Assembly: GCA_034667545.1 (NCBI GenBank) | Contig: JAXDJR010000155.1 | Span: forward strand, 1-5,580 | Reading direction: 5' to 3' | From: DATAPE01 sp034667545 | GTDB taxonomy: Bacteria; Actinomycetota; CADDZG01; WHSQ01 | DNA: 5,580 nt | Shown: positions 1 to 5,580 of the stretch, piece after piece | Numbering within the stretch: the first letter of the stretch is position 1 | Layout: each line of letters starts with the position of its first letter | Program-made: the position numbers and the translations under genes | The notes under the pieces: model-generated | Told to the model about the DNA's origin: nothing | Database searches by the model: none | The model's input: only the letters and a program-made list of their open reading frames with translations

Positions 1-210
1 GGCCGCATCGGTCACGTCGAGTGGGGCGGAGATACAACGGCCGCCTTTCTCGCCAGCGATCTCGGATGCCACCTCATGCAGCCTCTGCTCGTCCCGCGCC
101 GAGATCGCTACGCGCGCGCCTTCGGCCGCCAGCGACTCCGCGCAGGCACGACCCAAGCCCGAGGACCCTCCCAGGATCCACGCCACCTTGCCTTCGAGCT
201 GTAGGTCCAC
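1..210 (-). CDS. Short-chain dehydrogenase/reductase (SDR), N-terminal part, cut by left edge
   Basis: This is the first 70 codons of a classical SDR, an NAD(P)-dependent oxidoreductase with a Rossmann fold. The rest lies outside the window. The nucleotide-binding glycine motif is at residues 14-20 (GGSSGLG), after a hydrophobic first strand (VAWIL). The second strand ends in ISARD (residues 36-40), where Arg39 leans towards NADP. The LDVTD segment (64-68) is the usual adenine-contacting Asp after the third strand. The Thr that normally precedes the glycine motif is Leu13 here, which is unusual. The start is GTG, forced by the moaE stop codon two codons upstream in the same frame. The gene begins 3 bases after moaE, so it is probably co-transcribed. 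The catalytic Ser-Tyr-Lys lies outside the window, so substrate and activity cannot be judged. The family call is firm and the function is unknown. Confidence 0.88.
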   Translation of the reverse strand, partial: MDLQLEGKVAWILGGSSGLGRACAESLAAEGARVAISARDEQRLHEVASEIAGEKGGRCISAPLDVTDAA

Positions 211-213
211 TCT

Positions 214-675
214 CTAACTGCCGGTCTCGGCTCCGACCCAATCGGAGCCGTCGGCGTATAACTCACGTTTCCAGATGGGCACAGTCGCCTTGAGCTCATC
301 GATGATCCAACGGCACGCTTCGAGAGCGTCCCCCCGATGCGGCGCGGAGCAGGCGACGATGACGGTGGGCTCGCCGAGCTGGCAGGCTCCGGTCCGGTGC
401 CGGGCCACGACGTGGTGAAGGTCCCACTTGTGAGCCGCGTCTTCCAGCAATGCGTGGAGCCTCTCGGGGGCCAGCGTGGGGTGGGCTTCGTACTCCAGAG
501 CGGTCACCAACTTGTCGCGGTTCGTCGCCACCGCAGAGGAGGCCCGAACGGTTCCTACGAACGCAGCGATGCCCCCGCACTCTGGGTCGGCAACTCCTGC
601 GAGCGCGGCGGTGACGTCCAATGGGGCCTCTGTGATCTCGGCTGCGAGTCTCGCCACTGGGGGCCGGTCAGCCAC
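214..675 (-). CDS. moaE: Molybdopterin synthase catalytic subunit MoaE
   Basis: MoaE is the large subunit of molybdopterin synthase. With thiocarboxylated MoaD it inserts two sulfurs into cyclic pyranopterin monophosphate to make molybdopterin, in the cytoplasm. The 153-residue length fits the family. Hallmarks seen are FVGTVR (39-44), LEYEAH (60-65), RTG...GE (94-102), the APHR segment with His113 and Arg114, and the C-terminal KATVPIWKRE stretch (129-138). Lys129 and Lys136 match the two catalytically important lysines of the family, with the same 7-residue spacing. The GTG start at 675 is the most upstream possible, because an in-frame TGA lies two codons before it. GTG at codon 7 is an alternative. 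No clear Shine-Dalgarno is present; the gene overlaps the end of moaA by 8 bases, which suggests translational coupling. moaD, encoding its partner, is not in the window. Confidence 0.95.
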   Translation of the reverse strand: MADRPPVARLAAEITEAPLDVTAALAGVADPECGGIAAFVGTVRASSAVATNRDKLVTALEYEAHPTLAPERLHALLEDAAHKWDLHHVVARHRTGACQLGEPTVIVACSAPHRGDALEACRWIIDELKATVPIWKRELYADGSDWVGAETGS

Positions 676-1678
676 CGATCATGGACATCGACCGCGCGGG
701 CTTCACGAAATCGACTTGCCCGATCCGATGCCCTGCCCATTTCGCTGCCACACACGAACGTGCAAGAACGGCAAGCTCGTCGTCGCTGGCGCCGTCGCGC
801 ATCGGTCCCTTGAGGTCGGTTTCCTCGAGGGAGAAGAGGCACGCGCGCAAGGCGCCATCCGCGGTCAGGCGCAGCCGGTTGCAGCTGTCGCAGAAGGGTT
901 GCGTGACCGAAGGGATGATCGCGACACGGCCCGGGGCTCCGTCGGCGAAGCGGTAGGGAGTAGCCGGTTCCGGGGTGGTGTCGGTGTCGGCGACCAGTGG
1001 AAACACCGATCCGATCCGTTCGATCACTTCGGCACCTGGTACCACTTCCGATGCCTTCCACTCATCCTGCGCATCCAGCGGCATGTATTCGATGAAGCGG
1101 ATGTGGTAACCCGTCTGTCGCGCCAGCCTGGCGAACTCCACGACTTCATCTTCGTTCCCGCCACGCATGACGACGCAGTTGACCTTGACCGGTGTTAGCC
1201 CGATGGCGGCGGATACCCTGAGGCCCTCCAGCACGTCATCGAGGGCATCCCGCAGGGTCATCTCCTTGAAGCGGTGCTTGAGCAAGGAATCGCACGACAC
1301 GGTGACGCGATCGAGACCCGCGTCGGACAAGCTGCGGGCTGCAAGGGGCAGGAGGTAGCCGTTCGTGGTGATCGAGATATCTAGACCATCACCGAGGGCG
1401 CGCAGCATGCGGACCAGGTCGGCTACATCACGGCGTACGAGTGGTTCGCCGCCGGTCACCTTTAGCGACGTCACGCCCGACTCCACGAGTATCCGCGTGA
1501 GCCGCGTTATCTCCTCATAAGTCAGAAGGGCGTCTTTGGGCAACCACGGCAAGCCTTCTGGAGGCATGCAGTAGTGGCAGCGGAAATTGCATCGGTCGGT
1601 TACAGAAACCCGAAGATCGGAGGCCGCTCGCCCGAACGAATCCATTAGGGGGGGACGACTGCGATGGGGGAGTGTCAT
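668..1678 (-). CDS. moaA: GTP 3',8-cyclase MoaA (radical SAM, molybdenum cofactor synthesis)
   Basis: MoaA is a radical SAM enzyme that, together with MoaC, converts GTP to cyclic pyranopterin monophosphate, the first step of molybdenum cofactor synthesis. The 336-residue product carries the SAM iron-sulfur cluster motif CNFRCHYC (Cys30, Cys34, Cys37), the GGEP SAM-binding motif in KVTGGEPLVR, and the second cluster triad Cys263, Cys266 and Cys280 within FCDSCNRLRLT. It ends in RSMSMIGG, and the terminal Gly-Gly is the family's functional tail. All key residues are intact. The frame is open up to 1834, but that extension would lie inside the upstream acetyltransferase gene. ATG at 1678 gives the usual short lead before the cysteine motif and is preferred. 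A second ATG at 1645 is possible. A GAGG sits only 2 bases before the 1678 start, so the ribosome site is poor. SCDSLLKHRF after the fourth strand departs from the more common SLDSL wording. Confidence 0.96.
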   Translation of the reverse strand: MTLPHRSRPPLMDSFGRAASDLRVSVTDRCNFRCHYCMPPEGLPWLPKDALLTYEEITRLTRILVESGVTSLKVTGGEPLVRRDVADLVRMLRALGDGLDISITTNGYLLPLAARSLSDAGLDRVTVSCDSLLKHRFKEMTLRDALDDVLEGLRVSAAIGLTPVKVNCVVMRGGNEDEVVEFARLARQTGYHIRFIEYMPLDAQDEWKASEVVPGAEVIERIGSVFPLVADTDTTPEPATPYRFADGAPGRVAIIPSVTQPFCDSCNRLRLTADGALRACLFSLEETDLKGPMRDGASDDELAVLARSCVAAKWAGHRIGQVDFVKPARSMSMIGG

Positions 1679-1737
1679 GTCCTCGATACTCTCACGGCGG
1701 GGATCTCCTCGGCGCTCCTGCAGAGCGCGACCCGCCC
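1675..1737 (-). promoter_or_regulatory. 59-base leader between the GNAT gene and moaA, with hairpin
   Basis: This is the only sizeable gap inside the minus-strand gene run (non-coding part 1679-1737). It contains an inverted repeat: gcgctc at 1712-1717 pairs with gagcgc at 1723-1728 around a 5-base loop. No T-run follows on the minus strand, so it does not look like an intrinsic terminator. A GAGGAG lies 9 bases before a GTG that opens a six-codon frame (1695 to 1675) whose TGA overlaps the moaA ATG. The gap is too short for the known molybdenum cofactor riboswitch. An mRNA-folding or coupling role is only a guess. Confidence 0.3.
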
Positions 1738-2529
1738 TCAGCCCGGCTGAGCGATCGTGGGTAGCACCTTCAGGAACTCGAAGAAGTATCCGATCTCGTG
1801 AAAGCCGAGCCTGCGGTAGAGGACGCGTGGCCAATCGTCGGCGCTTGCCATCAGGAAGATGAGATCATGGCCCATCGCGCGCGCTTCTTCCACCGTGCGC
1901 CAGACGACTGCTCTCGCCAGCCCCCGGTTGCGGTGAGATCGCAGTGTCGCCACCGCCTCGATCTGTGCAGTGGCGCCGTCCGAGAAGAGATCGCAGCATG
2001 ATGCGACGACTCCGTCCACTTCCGCGCCGAAGGTTCTCAACCCAACGGTTCGGTTCAAGCCTTTGACCGCGATCTCCATCTGTTGGATGACACTCGGGTC
2101 CATGTCCTCGTTCTCGAGCATCAGACGCCGGAGGGGTTTCCACCCGCCATCGGTGACTTCGCGCACGGACCTCGTGTCTATCTGCTCGTCCGGTGGGTCT
2201 CGTTGCACCATCACTGCCAGGCGGTCTACGTCCCAGCCCAGCGCGCGTAGCCCCGGAGCCAAACTCTGTCCCGCGGCATTGTCGTGCACTGTGATCCTGC
2301 GGTGCCGCAGGTCCGCGGCCCCCTGAACGCGCTCGGCTTCTGCCGCTGCCGCACCTGCCGTTGTCTCCATGGAGGGATCGAGCCGCACTTGGTTCGCGAA
2401 GTACACGTGGGGGATCCGGTCGTCCAACAGCGCAACGCCCCCGGGTACCCGCTCGATCCTCTGAGCGGCGCGCTCTTCCATGATGTCCACGAACGAGCTG
2501 ATGCGTTCCAACTCTGAGGCGGCGCTCAT
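1738..2529 (-). CDS. GNAT-family N-acetyltransferase, two-part protein
   Basis: The 263-residue protein has a C-terminal GNAT domain (about residues 118-255), which moves an acetyl group from acetyl-CoA to an amine. The acetyl-CoA pyrophosphate loop is R200-N-R-G203-L-A205 within the stretch from IEAVATLR to ARAVV. The following helix is WRTVEEARAMG, and the last motif is VLYRRLGF, with Tyr238 in the usual general-acid position. The first 115 or so residues have no motif I recognise. They could be a degenerate second GNAT domain, as in tandem-GNAT proteins, since they alternate strands and end in a similar ALGWDVDRLAVMVQ pattern. The ATG at 2529 overlaps the upstream dehydrogenase stop (ATGA, 4 bases), so translation is probably coupled. 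There is no Shine-Dalgarno. Substrate is unknown: small molecule, protein N-terminus or antibiotic all remain possible, and position next to moaA does not decide it. Confidence 0.85.
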   Translation of the reverse strand: MSAASELERISSFVDIMEERAAQRIERVPGGVALLDDRIPHVYFANQVRLDPSMETTAGAAAAEAERVQGAADLRHRRITVHDNAAGQSLAPGLRALGWDVDRLAVMVQRDPPDEQIDTRSVREVTDGGWKPLRRLMLENEDMDPSVIQQMEIAVKGLNRTVGLRTFGAEVDGVVASCCDLFSDGATAQIEAVATLRSHRNRGLARAVVWRTVEEARAMGHDLIFLMASADDWPRVLYRRLGFHEIGYFFEFLKVLPTIAQPG

Positions 2530-3602
2530 GGATGGTCGGTCAGGGCGTCAACTATGGCCCCTGCCATTGCAGTCGTGGTGGCCCTTTCTCCGAGGGGGCG
2601 CAGATCCGCTGTGCGCACCTTGCCCGAGGAGAGAACCTGCGCGACGGCGCGCTCGAGCTTCGCAGCGTCGGCTTCCTTGCCGAGGTGCCGCAACATGAGG
2701 ACTGCAGAGAGGATCATCGCCACAGGATTTGCCATATCCCGGCCCGCGATATCGGGGGCCGAGCCGTGCGTGGGCTCGAACACCGCATAGTCCTTGCCCA
2801 GATTCATACCTGGCGCGACTCCCAGACCTCCCACGAGCCCCGCGCACAGGTCGCTGATGATGTCGCCGTACAGGTTTGGCAGCACGATCATGTCCAATTC
2901 CTCCGGACGCCATGCGAGCCACATCGCCAGTTCGTCGACGTGCATATCTTCGAAGCCGACATCGCGGTAGCGCTCCGCCATCTTGTTGCCCGTCTCGAGC
3001 CACACGCCGTCGGAGAACTTCATGATGTTTGCCTTGTGGCCGAGCGTCACCTTGCGGCGGCGCTGGCTCTTGGCCAGCTCGAACGCGAATTCCACTATCG
3101 CGTTTGTCGCCGAGATCGAGATCGGTTTGACCGATACTCCCGCGTCCGGTCTGAGGTTGTATCCGTGCATATACCGGAGATAGCCGCGAAGCTTCTCCAG
3201 TTCCCTCGAGCCCATCTCGAACTCGATCCCTTCGTAGAGATCTTCTGTGTTCTCGCGCACGACCACGATGTCGACGGTGTCGAAACGTGACGGCACCCCC
3301 GGGTAGAGGCGGCATGGCCGCACGCTCGCAAACAGGTCCAGTTCTTGTCGAAGGGTGACGTTGATGGACCGGAAGCCGCTGCCCACCGGAGTCGTCACCG
3401 GCCCCTTTATCGCGACCCGGTTCTTTCTGATCGAATCGAGCACGATTGGGGGAAGGGGAGAGCCGTGGCGTTCGATGGCCGGGGCGCCGGCCTCCTGGAC
3501 ATCCCACTCGATGCCTGCTTCCAGAGCATCCACGACGCGCCGGGTCGCCGCAGCTACCTCGGGGCCGATCCCGTCGCCGGGGATCAATGTCACGGTCGTC
3601 AC
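2526..3602 (-). CDS. Isocitrate dehydrogenase-family enzyme, predicted NAD-dependent
   Basis: This 358-residue member of the isocitrate/isopropylmalate dehydrogenase family most likely converts isocitrate to 2-oxoglutarate and CO2 in the cytoplasm. Substrate residues follow isocitrate rather than isopropylmalate dehydrogenases: RSINVTLRQELDLF carries Ser79, Asn81 and Arg85, with Arg95 in VRP, Arg116 in VRENTED and Tyr123. Lys190 (HKANIMK), Asp223, Asp247 and Asp251 supply catalytic and metal ligands. NLYGDIISD (243-251) is the family signature. In the coenzyme loop HGSAPDIAG, Asp284-Ile285 replace the Lys-Tyr pair of NADP enzymes, which predicts NAD. Residues 127-160 resemble the longer E. 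coli-type segment. The GTG start is fixed by TAA and TAG codons just upstream in frame. There is no clear Shine-Dalgarno, so a leaderless or near-leaderless transcript is possible. It heads the minus-strand gene run. Homoisocitrate or tartrate-type activity is a less likely alternative. Confidence 0.9.
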   Translation of the reverse strand: MTTVTLIPGDGIGPEVAAATRRVVDALEAGIEWDVQEAGAPAIERHGSPLPPIVLDSIRKNRVAIKGPVTTPVGSGFRSINVTLRQELDLFASVRPCRLYPGVPSRFDTVDIVVVRENTEDLYEGIEFEMGSRELEKLRGYLRYMHGYNLRPDAGVSVKPISISATNAIVEFAFELAKSQRRRKVTLGHKANIMKFSDGVWLETGNKMAERYRDVGFEDMHVDELAMWLAWRPEELDMIVLPNLYGDIISDLCAGLVGGLGVAPGMNLGKDYAVFEPTHGSAPDIAGRDMANPVAMILSAVLMLRHLGKEADAAKLERAVAQVLSSGKVRTADLRPLGERATTTAMAGAIVDALTDHP

Positions 3603-3705
3603 GAGGTCAGCCTATTAGTGGCATGTTCAGTCCCCTGTGAGGCGGGCCTGGGTTCGGTAATCTCCGTCGCTCAAAGCTCGGCTTCGTACGAGACCATCAA
3701 GGGGG
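3603..3705. promoter_or_regulatory. Divergent promoter region between dehydrogenase and permease genes
   Basis: About 100 bases separate the start codons of two divergent genes, so promoters for both directions should lie here. For the plus strand, a weak sigma70-like pair is CTGTGA (3635-3640) and TAATCT (3658-3663) with 17 bases between them. For the minus strand, CTCACA (3641-3636) and TAATAG (3617-3612) are 18 apart, which would start the transcript almost at the dehydrogenase GTG. Both matches are poor and may be chance. An 8-base palindrome TCGTACGA sits at 3684-3691. No clear operator or riboswitch is visible. Confidence 0.45.
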
Positions 3706-3714
3706 ATGCGAGTG
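3701..3714 (+). promoter_or_regulatory. Shine-Dalgarno site that bears on the permease start
   Basis: The run AAGGGGG ends directly against the ATG at 3706, leaving no spacer. The in-frame GTG at 3712 lies 6 bases after the G-run, which is near the usual spacing. The true start is therefore more likely GTG 3712, giving a protein two residues shorter. Confidence 0.5.
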
Positions 3715-5130
3715 ACAGGGACCAGGTTGGAGGAGCGGAGGACCGGTATCGACGGTTTCTTTCACATCTCGGAAAGAGGCTCGACCGTGCGAACCGAGCT
3801 CATTGCGGGTGTGGCGACGTGGTTGACCATGGCCTACATCCTGTTCGTGAACCCGGCGATCCTCGGCGCGGTTAAGGACCACAACGGAGTCAGCCTTGCG
3901 TTTCCTCAGCTCCTGACCGTCACCGCACTGGTGGCGGGTGTGATGACCCTCTTGATGGGGCTCTATGCGAACTATCCATTCGCGCTGGCGGCGGGACTGG
4001 GACTCAACGCTTTCGTTGCGTTCACCTTGGTGGCGGCGGACGGCCTGTCGTGGCCCGAAGCGATGGGAGTGATCGTTATTGAGGGCATCGTGATCACCGC
4101 GCTGGTTCTGACCGGATTCCGGGAGGCGGTGCTTAACGCCATCCCGATGGACCTCAAGCGCGCTATCGGGATAGGTATAGGACTGTTCATCGCCTTGATC
4201 GGTTTGGTCAATGCCGGGGTGGTCTGTGGCCAGGTGAAGGCGGGCTCGTGTGGAACCGCCTCTGCCACGGTGCTGGGGCTGAATCCGAATCTCCGTCAGT
4301 GGGGGATTCTGGTGTTCGTTTTCGGTCTCATCGTCGCCGCGACTTTGGTCGCCCGCCGTTTGCGCGGCGCCCTTTTGATCAGCATCGTTCTCTCCACGAT
4401 CTTGGCCATCATCATCAATGAGGCTAAGCACCTCGCGGTGTGGCAGAACGGTATCGCCGCAGTGCCTCACAAGGTCTTCTCGTCGCCCGATTTTGGGTTG
4501 GTCGGTCACTTCTCTTTCAACGTCTTTCACGTCCTCGGGATCGCCAGCGGGATCGCTGTGGTCCTCGCCGTGATGCTGTCGGACTTCTTCGACACGATGG
4601 GCACCGTGATCGGGATCTCTGGTGAAGCGGGTCTGTTGGACCGCGACGGCCGGCTGCCGGGCGTCCAGCGCGTCCTAATGGTCGACTCGCTCGCTGCCGC
4701 GGCAGGCGGTCTTGCTTCAGCGTCCTCCAACACGACCTATATCGAAAGCGCTGCAGGCGTCTCTGAAGGCGGCCGAACGGGGCTGACTTCTGTGATCGTT
4801 GCGCTTCTGTTTCTTGCCGCGCTTTTCATCTCTCCGATCGCCGGCGTCATTCCACCCGAAGCCACGGCCCCTGTTCTCGTCATCGTTGGTTACTTCATGA
4901 TGACGATCGTTCGAGAGATCGAATGGGCCGATCCCGCGATCGGCATCCCCGCGTTGCTAACGATCGTCCTGATGCCGTTCACCTATAGCATCACGAACGG
5001 AGTCGGAGCGGGCTTCATCGCGTACACCGCGATCGCGTTGCTTCGAGGCAGGTGGAGAGACGTTCACCCGTTGATGGCCATTGTTGCCGCCGCCTTCGTG
5101 TGGTACTTCGTGCACGGTCTTCTGGCATAG
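3706..5130 (+). CDS. NCS2-family purine permease, AzgA type (adenine/guanine/hypoxanthine-like)
   Basis: This is a polytopic inner-membrane permease of 474 residues (472 if GTG 3712 is used) that likely imports a purine base by proton symport. A short cytoplasmic N-terminus (FFHISERGSTVRTELIAG) leads into about 13-14 hydrophobic segments, among them residues 33-55, 69-88, 92-110, 121-138, 152-171, 200-215, 221-239, 274-292, 363-381, 388-402, 411-427, 431-446 and 456-473. AzgA-type hallmarks are MAYILFVNP (42-50), AAGLGLNAFVAF (95-106), DFFDTMGT (293-300) in the central substrate-binding region, and NTTYIESAAGVSEGGRTGL (342-360) with Glu347. Length and order match AzgA/PbuG proteins. The downstream carbamate kinase starts 8 bases later and is probably in the same operon, which points to nucleobase or ureide breakdown rather than simple salvage. 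The exact substrate (hypoxanthine, guanine, adenine, xanthine) cannot be read from sequence. Confidence 0.94.
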   Translation: MRVTGTRLEERRTGIDGFFHISERGSTVRTELIAGVATWLTMAYILFVNPAILGAVKDHNGVSLAFPQLLTVTALVAGVMTLLMGLYANYPFALAAGLGLNAFVAFTLVAADGLSWPEAMGVIVIEGIVITALVLTGFREAVLNAIPMDLKRAIGIGIGLFIALIGLVNAGVVCGQVKAGSCGTASATVLGLNPNLRQWGILVFVFGLIVAATLVARRLRGALLISIVLSTILAIIINEAKHLAVWQNGIAAVPHKVFSSPDFGLVGHFSFNVFHVLGIASGIAVVLAVMLSDFFDTMGTVIGISGEAGLLDRDGRLPGVQRVLMVDSLAAAAGGLASASSNTTYIESAAGVSEGGRTGLTSVIVALLFLAALFISPIAGVIPPEATAPVLVIVGYFMMTIVREIEWADPAIGIPALLTIVLMPFTYSITNGVGAGFIAYTAIALLRGRWRDVHPLMAIVAAAFVWYFVHGLLA

Positions 5131-5138
5131 CTACCGAC

Positions 5139-5580
5139 ATGCAGCCGCTCCTGGCGATCGCCCTGGGCGGCAACGCCTTACAGGACCCTCGTGGGGACGA
5201 TTCGGTCGATTCCGATTTCGAACGCACTGCGCTGACCGCCGAGCGGCTTGTGCGACTGGCGGCCGATCGCGGGTGGCGCCTCGTCATCACGCACGGCAAC
5301 GGCCCTCAAGTGGGCAACCACCTTCTCAGAAGTGAGCTCGCCGTCATAGCAGGCCACCTTCCGCCGCTGCCTCTGGAGGTCTGCGTGGCCGACACCCAAG
5401 GTGGGCTCGGTTACATGTTGCAGCAGTGCCTGACCAATGCCTTCGCCGCGGCGGAGCTCCCCGCGGTGGTTGCGTCTCTCATCACCCAGGTCATCGTCGA
5501 CGCCGCCGATCCCGCCTTCGCAGATCCCTCCAAGCCCATCGGGGAGATGATCCGCGCCGATCGAGTGGTGGATCTGCGCG
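5139..5580 (+). CDS. arcC: Carbamate kinase, N-terminal half, cut by right edge
   Basis: The visible 147 codons (the family is about 300-315) belong to the amino acid kinase fold. Carbamate kinase makes ATP and carbamate from carbamoyl phosphate and ADP, serving arginine, ureide or purine breakdown. Visible motifs are ALGGNAL (8-14), the phosphate-binding glycine loop; THGNGPQVGN (51-60); ADTQGGLGYMLQQ (84-96), matching the family's TQG...GYMLQQ helix; and the stretch ITQVIVDAADPAF...PSKPIG (115-135), with Lys132 in the conserved KPIG. The sequence after KPIG (EMIRADRVV) departs from the more usual PFY wording. The ATG is 8 bases after the permease stop with no Shine-Dalgarno, so coupled translation is likely. 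Both the position beside a purine permease and the divergent sequence make a catabolic, arginine-deiminase-independent role plausible, as with the carbamate kinase of the E. coli allantoin cluster. The C-terminal nucleotide-binding half is not in the window. Confidence 0.93.
   Translation, partial: MQPLLAIALGGNALQDPRGDDSVDSDFERTALTAERLVRLAADRGWRLVITHGNGPQVGNHLLRSELAVIAGHLPPLPLEVCVADTQGGLGYMLQQCLTNAFAAAELPAVVASLITQVIVDAADPAFADPSKPIGEMIRADRVVDLR

Noticed and set aside
476..1198. 240-codon plus-strand frame across moaE and moaA
   Set aside because: It lies antisense to two well-supported genes, has no recognisable motif, and such long shadows are expected at this GC content.
1712..1728. Intrinsic terminator between the GNAT gene and moaA
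   Set aside because: The stem is short and is not followed by a T-run on the minus strand.
1679..1737. Molybdenum cofactor riboswitch before moaA
   Set aside because: The known element needs roughly twice this length or more and a multi-stem fold. Only one 6-bp stem is visible.
1679..1834. N-terminal extension of MoaA by 52 residues
   Set aside because: It overlaps the GNAT coding end by 97 bases, shows no family similarity, and MoaA normally begins close to the cysteine motif.
2548..3507. 319-codon open frame in another frame on the minus strand inside the dehydrogenase gene
   Set aside because: It is a frame-shadow rich in Arg, Gly and Pro. The overlapping frame has every catalytic motif of the dehydrogenase family.
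3697..4530. 277-codon open frame antisense to the permease
   Set aside because: The translation is rich in Asp, His, Gln and Arg with no domain pattern. It is the reverse shadow of a strongly supported membrane protein gene.
5131..5138. Terminator or separate promoter between permease and carbamate kinase
   Set aside because: Eight bases are too few for either.

Overview
The window is a gene-dense piece of a GC-rich bacterial chromosome with no RNA genes, mobile elements, CRISPR arrays or long repeats that I could see. Short or overlapping gene junctions, frequent GTG starts, weak Shine-Dalgarno sites and protein wording suggest an actinobacterium or another high-GC lineage such as Chloroflexota. 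That placement is an inference and is weak.

Minus strand, read from right to left (3602 down to 1): five co-directional genes that look like one operon. They are an NAD-type isocitrate dehydrogenase-family gene, a GNAT acetyltransferase overlapping it by 4 bases, moaA after a 59-base gap, moaE overlapping moaA by 8 bases, and the first 70 codons of a short-chain dehydrogenase that starts 3 bases after moaE and runs off the left edge. MoaA and MoaE act early and midway in molybdopterin synthesis. The dehydrogenase is a central-metabolism enzyme, and the GNAT and SDR have no assignable substrate.

Divergent intergenic region (3603-3705 or 3711): about 100 bases that must hold the promoters for both directions. 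Only weak promoter-like sequences are visible.

Plus strand (from about 3706 to the right edge): an AzgA-type nucleobase permease of the NCS2 family, followed 8 bases later by the N-terminal half of a carbamate kinase. This pairing suggests uptake of a purine or related compound and recovery of ATP from carbamoyl phosphate. Because xanthine dehydrogenase-type enzymes need molybdopterin, the divergent moa genes could serve the same pathway, but nothing in the window proves this.

Most of the window is recognisable metabolism. I did not find a clearly novel system. The points most worth a second look are the permease-carbamate kinase pair beside the moa genes, the coenzyme-site features of the dehydrogenase, and the two-part GNAT protein. 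No gene-free stretch exceeds about 110 bases.
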